Of a DNA stretch of 27,864 nt, positions 21,830 to 27,864 are shown piece after piece; the stretch's first letter is position 1, and every line of letters begins with the position of its first letter. The notes under the pieces were generated by a model. That model saw only the letters and a program-made list of their open reading frames with translations, ran no database searches and was not told the DNA's origin. The stretch is from an uncultured Eubacteriales bacterium (GTDB lineage Bacteria > Bacillota > Clostridia > Lachnospirales > Anaerotignaceae): contig URLB01000008.1 of the NCBI GenBank assembly GCA_900548595.1, forward strand, positions 1 through 27,864, given 5' to 3'. Made by a program: the position numbers and the translations under genes.

Positions 21830-23188
21830 ATGGAAACTTTATTGGAATTTGTAAAATCAGCTAACGGACTGATGTGGAACTTTCTTCTGCTTGTCATACT
21901 GTGCGGCACCGGAATATATTATACATTCAGGCTGCGCTTTATACAGGTACGTAAGTTCGGCGAAGCATTTAAGCTTGTTTTCAGCAATATCAAACTTAAA
22001 GGTGAAAAATCCAAAAACGGCGAAATGAGTTCTTTCCAGGCTCTCGCTACGGCTATTGCCGCTCAGGTAGGAACGGGAAATCTTACAGGCGCTGCCACAG
22101 CTCTTATAGGCGGCGGTCCCGGAGCTATTTTCTGGATGTGGTTAAGCGCATTTTTCGGAATGGCAACAACATATGCGGAGGCAACTCTTGCACAGAAATA
22201 TAAAGTAGTTGAAAATGGCGTTACAAACGGAGGTCCCGTATACTACATAAAGCAAGCTTTTAAAGGAAAATTCGGAAAGGTTTTAGCAGCGTTATTTGCC
22301 GTATTTATTATACTTGCTCTCGGATTTATGGGTAATATGGTTCAGTCAAACTCTATCGGCTCCGCTTTCTCAAGCGTTTTCAGAGCAAGGGACATAAATA
22401 TACCTCCTATAGCTATAGGTATTGTTTTAGCCGTTATAGCTTCTGTAATATTTATCGGCGGAACAACAAGACTTGCTTCCGTTGTAGAAAAAATAGTTCC
22501 TATTATGGCATGCGTTTATATAGTAGGAAGCCTTGTTCTTCTTATTATGAATATCGGACAAGTTCCCGCTGCGTTTGTTACAATAATTAAAGCGGCTTTC
22601 AATCCCAGAGCCGTTCTCGGAGCTACCGCAGGTATCGGAGTTAGAGAAGCCATAAGATACGGTGTTGCAAGAGGACTTTTCTCAAACGAAGCCGGTATGG
22701 GTTCAACGCCTCATGCACATGCAAGAGCGGTTGTTAAAAATCCTCACGAACAGGGTCTTACGGCAATGATGGGGGTATTTATCGATACATTTATAATTCT
22801 CAACCTTACTGTATTTTCAGTTCTTACAACAGGTGCTATGTCCAGTGGTTGCGATGGTATTGAACTTACACAGTACGCTTTTGTATCTAACTTCGGAAGC
22901 TGGGGAGATATTTTCATTGCAGTATGTCTGCTTTTCTTTGCTTTCTCAACTATTCTGAGCTGGCATTTCTTCGGAAAAATCAACTTTGAATATTTATTCG
23001 GAAAAAAATTCGGAATTATTTACTCTATAGTCGTAGTTGCATTTATAATCATAGGTTCAACTCTTAAGCTTGAACTTGTTTGGCAGCTGTCGGACTTTTT
23101 CAATGGTCTTATGGTTATACCAAACGCTCTTGCTCTTCTTGCTTTGAGCGGAGTTGTTGTAAAAATGAGTAAAAATGATAAGATTTAA
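21830..23188 (+). CDS. Sodium:alanine/glycine symporter, AGCS family
   Basis: A 452-residue integral membrane protein with about ten helices, the usual family length. Signatures are AAQVGTGNLTGAATALIGGG (78-97) then PGAIFWMWLSAFFGMATTYA, GGPVYYIKQAFKGK, GIGVREAIRYGVARGLFSNE with AGMGSTPHAHARA, and SILSWHFFGK-like FSTILSWHFFGKI. It imports alanine or glycine with Na+. The glycine riboswitch in its leader favours glycine as the physiological substrate. The ATG follows AAAGGGGA. A strong terminator ends the transcript. Confidence 0.95.
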   Translation: METLLEFVKSANGLMWNFLLLVILCGTGIYYTFRLRFIQVRKFGEAFKLVFSNIKLKGEKSKNGEMSSFQALATAIAAQVGTGNLTGAATALIGGGPGAIFWMWLSAFFGMATTYAEATLAQKYKVVENGVTNGGPVYYIKQAFKGKFGKVLAALFAVFIILALGFMGNMVQSNSIGSAFSSVFRARDINIPPIAIGIVLAVIASVIFIGGTTRLASVVEKIVPIMACVYIVGSLVLLIMNIGQVPAAFVTIIKAAFNPRAVLGATAGIGVREAIRYGVARGLFSNEAGMGSTPHAHARAVVKNPHEQGLTAMMGVFIDTFIILNLTVFSVLTTGAMSSGCDGIELTQYAFVSNFGSWGDIFIAVCLLFFAFSTILSWHFFGKINFEYLFGKKFGIIYSIVVVAFIIIGSTLKLELVWQLSDFFNGLMVIPNALALLALSGVVVKMSKNDKI

Positions 23189-23194
23189 AAATCT

Positions 23195-23222
23195 AATCCC
23201 CACATTATGTGGGGATTTTTTA
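23195..23222 (+). terminator. Rho-independent terminator of the symporter gene
   Basis: A perfect AATCCCCACAT/ATGTGGGGATT stem (23195-23205, 23207-23217) followed by a run of six Ts. Confidence 0.9.
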
Positions 23223-23268
23223 ATACTAAGAATCGCTTATAAACACTAATAAATACCAAAACCTGAGG

Positions 23269-23928
23269 TTACGAAATCCACCAATCTCCGTTTTCAGATT
23301 GGTTTAAACATCCAATCTCTTCTGAAATTGTATTGCCTGCAAAATCTTTTATAATAATTTTATTATAGTATTGATATGTATCTGTTGCACAATCATTTTC
23401 ATCATCCCAACCTTCTTCTACCCATTTCTCTAAATAAATCTTTTCATCCTCTATTAAAATAACAGACTCTTGTTCTTGAAGCGGAAATGAAAATTTTTTA
23501 GGATAATAACACCTAAACCCATCTTCATTATCCTGACTGATAATAAAAAGAGGATTGCCAATGATTTTCAAGTTGTACAAATTAACTTCTTCTATTTTAA
23601 ACTCTACAACCGTTTCCAACACTTTTTCCGGGAGATATCTATATAAAGTTACTATATTCTTACCATAATTTCCCTGTAGAAAATATAAATAACTTTCTAC
23701 ATATACAGGTTCACCATATGCAACATTTCTTTTCTTATCAAAAGGTTTGTATACATCTCCTGTATAAAAATCATAAAACTTTAATTCAGAACCTTGATAA
23801 CCTCCTTGTTCCGCCCACTTTATAAGATCATACAAATCATCAAAATCAGACCGAGAATATCCGAATCTATCTTGTCCATATATTTTTTCAACGCATATGC
23901 CATCAATCCTATTAAACTTTTTTATCAT
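23269..23928 (-). CDS. Hypothetical protein (219 aa)
   Basis: Not recognised. It is soluble and rich in Tyr, Phe, Asp and Glu, with predicted beta strands dominating (SELKFYDFYTGDVYKPF, YVESYLYFLQGNYGK, KIYLEKWVEEGWDDEND). It ends in a repeated GDWWIS aromatic tail. There is no signal peptide or membrane segment, and no catalytic motif was seen. The ATG follows AAGGATGA. Its codon use looks more AT-rich than its neighbours and it stands alone next to a relic-like stretch at 24012-24137, so it may be acquired DNA; this is an impression by eye. An immunity-like or cell-surface role would be a guess. Confidence 0.7.
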   Translation of the reverse strand: MIKKFNRIDGICVEKIYGQDRFGYSRSDFDDLYDLIKWAEQGGYQGSELKFYDFYTGDVYKPFDKKRNVAYGEPVYVESYLYFLQGNYGKNIVTLYRYLPEKVLETVVEFKIEEVNLYNLKIIGNPLFIISQDNEDGFRCYYPKKFSFPLQEQESVILIEDEKIYLEKWVEEGWDDENDCATDTYQYYNKIIIKDFAGNTISEEIGCLNQSENGDWWIS

Positions 23929-24011
23929 ATTATCATCCTTTACCGAATCCTGATTTGTTTGCTTAGATTATAGCACTCATATACAAAATTCTCTATTATT
24001 TCACTATTTAT

Positions 24012-24137
24012 ATGAGTATTATTGTGGGTATAAACGTGTCAAAATATATTTCCTATCGAATCCTTTATACTTCAGATGATTTTATCTTAAAGCTAAATCC
24101 TTTTACTTTCCTGTATAACATGGGATTTTATCTTACC
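24012..24137 (+). pseudogene. Possible decayed N-terminal fragment of an IS110-type transposase
   Basis: The frame reads MSIIVGINVSKYISYRI, then FILKLNPFTFLYNMGFYL. IS110-family transposases typically start with a VGIDVSK motif (the Asp being catalytic) followed by a stretch like KPFTFxNxxxGFxxL, and the order and spacing here fit. The catalytic Asp is Asn and the frame ends within about 60 codons at a terminator of the neighbouring gene, so if related it is dead. There are no visible ends or other IS parts. Similarity judged by eye only. Confidence 0.3.
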
Positions 24138-24151
24138 AAAGTGCAATATAA

Positions 24152-24193
24152 AAACGCCCTGTCGACAGATATACCGACAGAGCGTTTATTTTA
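24152..24193 (-). terminator. Rho-independent terminator of the ilvA-symporter operon
   Basis: On the minus strand the stem AAACGCTCTGTCG/CGACAGGGCGTTT (24175-24187 with 24152-24164, one mismatch) has a 10-base loop and a TTTTTAT tail. It follows the symporter stop by about 15 bp. Confidence 0.82.
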
Positions 24194-24203
24194 AGATTAT
24201 ATG

Positions 24204-25385
24204 TTATTCTTTAGCTTTATCTTTTGATGTAATTTTGTTAATAAGTACCGCAATAGCTCCGTCTCCGGTTACGTTACATGCTGTTCCGAAGCTGTCCTGT
24301 GCAATGTAGAGGGCAATCATAAGGTTAAGCATCATCGGATTGAAGTGAAGCATTGTTTCAAGCACTCCAAGTGCAGCCATTACAGCTCCTCCGGGAACAC
24401 CGGGGGCAGCAACCATTGTAACACCGAGCATAAGAACGAAAGGAAGGATTGCCATAAATGTTACTTCCATTCCGTTAAGCATCATTATTGCAATAGCGCA
24501 GCTTGTAAGAGTAATTGTACTACCTGAAAGATGTATTGTTGCGCAAAGAGGAACAACAAAGTCAGCAACTTCATTTCTTACTCCGTTTTTCTTTGTCTGC
24601 TCAAGCGTTACGGGTATAGTCGCAGCAGAAGACTGTGTACCGAGAGCAGTGAAGTATGCCGGTATCATATTTTTAAGTAATACAAACGGATTCTGCTTTG
24701 AAGCTGCTCCTGCTATAACATACTGTAATACAAGTATACCTATATGAAGGAGTAAAATAATTCCGAATACTTTTATAAATACGCTCATTATCTCAAATAC
24801 AGTTCCGGAGAACGCAAGGTTTGAGAAGATACCGAATACATGGAAAGGTAAAAGAGGTATTATTATACTAGCGATTACCTTTGATATTATTGCCTGAAAT
24901 TCGTTAAAGATTCCTTTAAGTCTTTCCGCATTTGTAACTGCTATTCCAAGTCCGAGAGTAAATGAAAGTATAAGTGCGCTCATAACACCCATTATTGCAG
25001 GCATTTCTATTGTAAATAATCCCGCAACCATAGTTTCTTCGGCATTCTGGGCATTATCAAGAACAATTGAACCTACCTCAAGGAATGCAGGGAATGTTGC
25101 GCTGTCTACAAAATAAGCTACGCTTCCGGCAATAATCGTTGATAAGTAAGCTACTAATGCTGTTATCGCCAATGTCTTTCCCGCTCCTGTACCGAGATCG
25201 GCAATACCGGGAACAACAAATCCGATAATAATAAGCGGAATAACGAAATTAAGGAACTGGTTAAATATTCCGTTGAAAGTTGCAAATACCGCTATAAATT
25301 TTTCGGGGGCTACCATTCCTACAGCGACACCGAGGGCTATAGCAATAATAAGTTTTGGGAGAAGTCCTATTTTCTTTTTTGACAT
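24204..25385 (-). CDS. Dicarboxylate/amino acid:cation symporter (DAACS family)
   Basis: A 393-residue transporter with the DAACS fold. After the start MSKKKIGLLPKLIIAIALGV come two signature loops: ALGTQSSAATIPVTLEQTKK (residues 247-266, normally the serine-rich hairpin) and VAAPGVPGGAVMAALGV (325-341). The substrate/Na+ site DSFGTACNVTGDGA follows (364-377). Members import glutamate, aspartate, serine or threonine. Here it is co-transcribed behind threonine ammonia-lyase, so serine or threonine is a reasonable guess but not proven. Its only AAGGAGG site lies 37 bases upstream of the ATG, with a strong hairpin between them. No nearer site is good. Confidence 0.9.
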   Translation of the reverse strand: MSKKKIGLLPKLIIAIALGVAVGMVAPEKFIAVFATFNGIFNQFLNFVIPLIIIGFVVPGIADLGTGAGKTLAITALVAYLSTIIAGSVAYFVDSATFPAFLEVGSIVLDNAQNAEETMVAGLFTIEMPAIMGVMSALILSFTLGLGIAVTNAERLKGIFNEFQAIISKVIASIIIPLLPFHVFGIFSNLAFSGTVFEIMSVFIKVFGIILLLHIGILVLQYVIAGAASKQNPFVLLKNMIPAYFTALGTQSSAATIPVTLEQTKKNGVRNEVADFVVPLCATIHLSGSTITLTSCAIAIMMLNGMEVTFMAILPFVLMLGVTMVAAPGVPGGAVMAALGVLETMLHFNPMMLNLMIALYIAQDSFGTACNVTGDGAIAVLINKITSKDKAKE

Positions 25386-25395
25386 TCTTCGTTGC

Positions 25396-25420
25396 AGCCA
25401 AAAAACATTGTTTTTTGGCT
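25396..25420 (-). other. Hairpin between ribosome site and start codon of the symporter
   Basis: Perfect 11-bp arms AGCCAAAAAAC (25396-25406) and GTTTTTTGGCT (25410-25420) around a 3-base loop. The AAGGAGG site is at 25423-25429 and the start ATG ends at 25385, so the hairpin fills most of the gap. No T-run follows on the minus strand, so it is not a terminator. Confidence 0.75.
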
Positions 25421-25447
25421 ATCCTCCTTTTCATTAAAATTTTTTTA

Positions 25448-26635
25448 TTAAAGAATTTCGTATCCGTTGGACACCAAAAGTTCTTTTATCTGGTTTACAT
25501 GTTCCGTGTTTCTTGTCTCAAGAACCATAGTAACAACGCATGAATTTACTTCCGATCTTAAATCTTCTCTTTCATGGTTTATGCTTATTATATTTGCTCC
25601 TGTATGAGAAATAAGCTGAAGAAGAGAAATAAGCTGACCGGGTTTATCAACAACCTTTGTCTCTATATTTGCTATTCTTCCTGTTTTATTAAGTCCCTGA
25701 GTAATTACTCTTGAAAGCGTATTAACGTCAATATTACCGCCTGATACAATACAAACTGACTTTTTGCCCTTAAGGTTCGCTTTATCAAACATTGCCGCAG
25801 CAAGCGCCGTAGCTCCCGCACCTTCTGCAACAGTCTTCTGCTTTTCCATAAGAGTAAGTATTGCCGTTGCTATTTCCTCTTCGGATACAGTAACGATTTC
25901 ATCGACATACTTCTGGCACATCTCAAATGTTAAATCTCCGGGTTTCTTTACTGCGATTCCGTCGGCTATAGTCGCTACTTTTTCAAGCTGTATAACTTCA
26001 CCCTTTTTTCTAGATTCATACATACTGGGCGCTCCGAGAGCCTGTACTCCTATAACCTTGCAGTCGGGTTTAAGAGCCTTAATAGCGTATGAAACGCCGC
26101 TTATAAGTCCGCCGCCTCCTATAGGTACATAAACCGCTTCAACGTCTGGAAGCTGCTGTATAATTTCAAGACCTATAGTTCCCTGACCGGCTATTACCTT
26201 TTCATCATTAAAAGGATGTACAAAAGTGTATCCTTCTTCCTGCATAAGCTCTTCCGCTTTTTTAGCGGCATCGTCATATCCCCCGGGAACAAGAACAACT
26301 TCTCCGCCGTATCCTTTTGTAGCTTCTACTTTAGAAATAGGTGCTCCGGCAGGCATACATATTACGGATTTTATTCCTTTTCTGGTAGCTGAAAGCGCAA
26401 CGCCCTGGGCATGGTTGCCGGCAGAACATGCAATAACGCCCTTTGCGGCTTCTTCAGGAGTAAGAGTTGATATTTTGTAGTACGCGCCTCTTAATTTAAA
26501 AGATCCCGTAAGCTGAAAATTTTCTGATTTTAAATATATATTTTCAGCTATTTTATCGGCCTTTATTACCGGCGTAACAGTTGCCACTTCTCTTAAAACT
26601 CTCTGAGCGTCAAAAAGCATTTCCAATGAAACCAT
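25448..26635 (-). CDS. ilvA: Threonine ammonia-lyase with ACT domain
   Basis: A 395-residue PLP enzyme that deaminates threonine (and often serine) to 2-oxobutyrate. The PLP lysine is Lys47 in FQLTGSFKLRGAYYKI; the phosphate-binding and glycine-rich loops are SAGNHAQGVAL (71-81) and PIGGGGLISG (171-180). A single C-terminal ACT domain (about 320-395, ETKVVDKPGQLISLLQLI) gives the compact form found in many anaerobes, not the longer two-ACT biosynthetic form. It may serve fermentation or isoleucine synthesis; the symbol ilvA is used loosely (tdcB-like). The ATG at 26635 follows GGAGGA; the frame extends 33 codons upstream but without a site. Promoter at 26703-26731. Confidence 0.94.
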   Translation of the reverse strand: MVSLEMLFDAQRVLREVATVTPVIKADKIAENIYLKSENFQLTGSFKLRGAYYKISTLTPEEAAKGVIACSAGNHAQGVALSATRKGIKSVICMPAGAPISKVEATKGYGGEVVLVPGGYDDAAKKAEELMQEEGYTFVHPFNDEKVIAGQGTIGLEIIQQLPDVEAVYVPIGGGGLISGVSYAIKALKPDCKVIGVQALGAPSMYESRKKGEVIQLEKVATIADGIAVKKPGDLTFEMCQKYVDEIVTVSEEEIATAILTLMEKQKTVAEGAGATALAAAMFDKANLKGKKSVCIVSGGNIDVNTLSRVITQGLNKTGRIANIETKVVDKPGQLISLLQLISHTGANIISINHEREDLRSEVNSCVVTMVLETRNTEHVNQIKELLVSNGYEIL

Positions 26636-26702
26636 TATTTTTCCTCCTCTGATATTTGTCTTTATTAAAGTTTTTATATAAACATTGTTTCTTTCCGAAT
26701 AC

Positions 26703-26731
26703 ATTATAAGAATAAAAAATATTTTAGTCAA
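26703..26731 (-). promoter_or_regulatory. Consensus sigma-A promoter of the ilvA-symporter operon
   Basis: TTGACT (minus strand, 26726-26731), a 17-bp spacer and perfect TATAAT (26703-26708), giving a leader of about 60 nt. Confidence 0.8.
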
Positions 26732-27205
26732 CAAAATTATTTTCCTCTTTGTGTTTATACAGTGAACTAATCATCTTTTTATGTCTAAAACAAGCCATTT
26801 TGTCTTTTTATCATGGACATTTTTTTATCTGACACGGCTAAATACACAATTTATATAATTAAAAATTAAAATTTTAACAAAATTAAATGTATTTTTGTTA
26901 AAAATCACGTTTTTACGCCTGTTTATCAAAATAATAGATTTTTATCGCCTTAGTTTGTCTGAAATGGAATAATTTAAGACAAAAAAATATATATGCTATC
27001 TGTGTATCTGTTTTATTGTTACTGCCTTGGGAAAATAATAGATTTAATTCAACGGTAAATTCTTCAATGAAAACAGTATTATCTTACTGAAAATCTATAA
27101 TAAAATCTCAGTTCAACTTTATTTGTTACATACAAATGAGTAAAAAATATAAAAAGTTATATTTTATCACTATTTTGGCTTAATTTAAATATTTTCCTTA
27201 TATTA

Positions 27206-27233
27206 TTGTCAAAATTATGTTAAACTATATATA
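27206..27233 (+). promoter_or_regulatory. Sigma-A promoter of the carD-family gene
   Basis: TTGTCA (27206-27211), a 16-bp spacer and TATATA (27228-27233). The leader to the ATG is about 50 nt. Confidence 0.6.
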
Positions 27234-27288
27234 TCAGCTGTTATTTTCGATATATTAAAACCTGTCATATAACTACGGAGGTGAAGTA

Positions 27289-27819
27289 ATGTTCAGTAAG
27301 AACGAATTAATAATCTATAACAACGAAGGCGTATGCCGTGTAGACGATATTTGTCCGCTTAAAGAAATGGCAAACAGCGACCGACTTTATTACAAGCTGT
27401 CCCCCATTTACGGAAAAGGCTCTATCTTTATACCTGTTGACACCAAAGTATTTATGCGTCCTGTAATTACAAAAACCGAAGCTTTAAATCTCATATCAAA
27501 AATACCCGAAATAGAAAGTAAAGAATTAAATAATTGCAATCAAAAACAGCTGACGGAACAATACCAGTCTTCTTTGTTTTCGCATGATTGCGAAGATCTT
27601 GTAAGACTTATTAAAACAGTATATTTTAAAAGCAAAAAGCAGGCTGAAAAAGGTAAAAAGCCAAGCCAGACAGATCAGCGCTATATGAAACGCGCGGAGG
27701 AGTTGCTTAACGGAGAACTTGCTGTAGCCCTTGATATTAAGTATGAAGATGTTCCGGAATATATAGAAAACGAACTTGCGTCAAATCTTTCTTTAACGGA
27801 GGAATTACAGTGCTGTTGA
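27289..27819 (+). CDS. CarD/CdnL-family transcriptional regulator
   Basis: A 176-residue protein. Residues 1-65 match the CarD_CdnL_TRCF RNA-polymerase interaction domain: MFSKNELIIYNNEGVCRVDD, CPLKEM, YYKLSPIYGKGSIFIPVDT. The remainder is helical and basic in the middle (VYFKSKKQAEKGKKPSQTDQ, RYMKRAEELLNGELAVAL), as in CdnL proteins that bind promoter DNA upstream of -10. Such proteins stabilise open complexes, notably at rRNA promoters. The ATG follows GGAGGTGAAG. It is a single-gene transcript: its own promoter is at 27206-27233 and a strong terminator follows at once. Confidence 0.93.
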   Translation: MFSKNELIIYNNEGVCRVDDICPLKEMANSDRLYYKLSPIYGKGSIFIPVDTKVFMRPVITKTEALNLISKIPEIESKELNNCNQKQLTEQYQSSLFSHDCEDLVRLIKTVYFKSKKQAEKGKKPSQTDQRYMKRAEELLNGELAVALDIKYEDVPEYIENELASNLSLTEELQCC

Positions 27820-27822
27820 CGT

Positions 27823-27857
27823 AAAAAAGGATTGAAACCAAGTTTCAATCCTTTTTT
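27823..27857. terminator. Strong terminator after the carD-family gene
   Basis: A perfect 16-bp stem AAAAAAGGATTGAAAC/GTTTCAATCCTTTTTT (27823-27838, 27842-27857) with a CAA loop. As on one side and Ts on the other make it able to work in both directions, though little flanking sequence remains before the window ends. Confidence 0.9.
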
Positions 27858-27864
27858 AAAATTC

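Larger units (their letters stand above)
26636..27288. other. AT-rich 653-bp divergent spacer between ilvA and the carD-family gene
   Basis: No coding potential seen. It contains the ilvA promoter (26703-26731), an 11-bp inverted repeat TTTTAACAAAA/TTTTGTTAAAA (26872-26882, 26893-26903), a TTTGTCT/AGACAAA pair (26954-26960, 26977-26983), and two copies of AAAATAATAGATTT (26928-26941, 27032-27045) with a related inverted copy near 27090-27105. The carD promoter (27206-27233) lies at its end. No tRNA, riboswitch or IS ends were recognised. Confidence 0.65.

Noticed and set aside
1..27864. CRISPR array, tRNA or rRNA genes, intact prophage or insertion sequence
   Set aside because: No regularly spaced repeats, clover-leaf sequences, integrase or complete transposase genes were seen on reading the window.

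Overview
The window is a chromosomal segment from a low-GC, endospore-forming anaerobic Firmicute, most likely a member of Clostridia. The signs are AGGAGG-type ribosome sites before nearly every gene, a full spoVA operon with a sigma-G-like promoter, the asp23-nusB-xseA-xseB-ispA gene order, an anaerobic-type cobalt chelatase (CbiK) and an amino-acid-fermenting transporter/lyase set. I cannot name the genus. No rRNA, tRNA, CRISPR array, intact insertion sequence or prophage was seen. Start codons were chosen by ribosome site, gene overlap and family length.

Layout. 1-2459 (minus) is a housekeeping operon read asp23, nusB, xseA, xseB, ispA; the last is cut by the window edge. 2601-3996 holds a divergent pair, an unknown 117-aa protein and a LysR regulator, each with a good sigma-A promoter. 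4056-4331 is a small membrane protein behind a 320-bp AT-rich spacer. 4652-7665 has an RlmL-like rRNA methyltransferase (minus) divergent from tgt, then yajC with its own promoter. 7699-10604 (minus) is spoVAA-AB-AC-AD-AE, converging on yajC at a two-way terminator. 10781-11632 is an AraC/GyrI-like regulator.

11707-12951 is a divergent four-carbon acid sugar kinase homologue. 13080-14364 is cbiK under a cobalamin riboswitch with promoter, aptamer and terminator all visible. 14372-15505 carries pth2, a small membrane protein and a DUF4186 protein. 15589-19491 (minus) is a metF / MetH-activation-domain / metH operon for B12-dependent methionine synthesis, so the CbiK product path and its consumer lie close together. 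19690-20558 has a small P-loop protein and a small acidic protein.

20800-23188 has a DEDDh exonuclease and a glycine-riboswitch-controlled alanine/glycine:sodium symporter. 23269-23928 is an orphan protein next to what looks like a decayed IS110-type fragment. 24204-26635 (minus) is an ilvA plus cation-coupled amino acid symporter operon, with a hairpin between the transporter's ribosome site and its start codon. 26636-27288 is a long AT-rich spacer before a carD-family gene (27289-27819), which ends in a strong terminator.

Nothing here is an obvious new defence or mobile system. The items most worth a second look are the sugar-kinase homologue that has lost its usual substrate motifs, the hairpin-separated translation start, the glycine and cobalamin riboswitch loci, the IS110-like relic and the structured AT-rich leader of carD.
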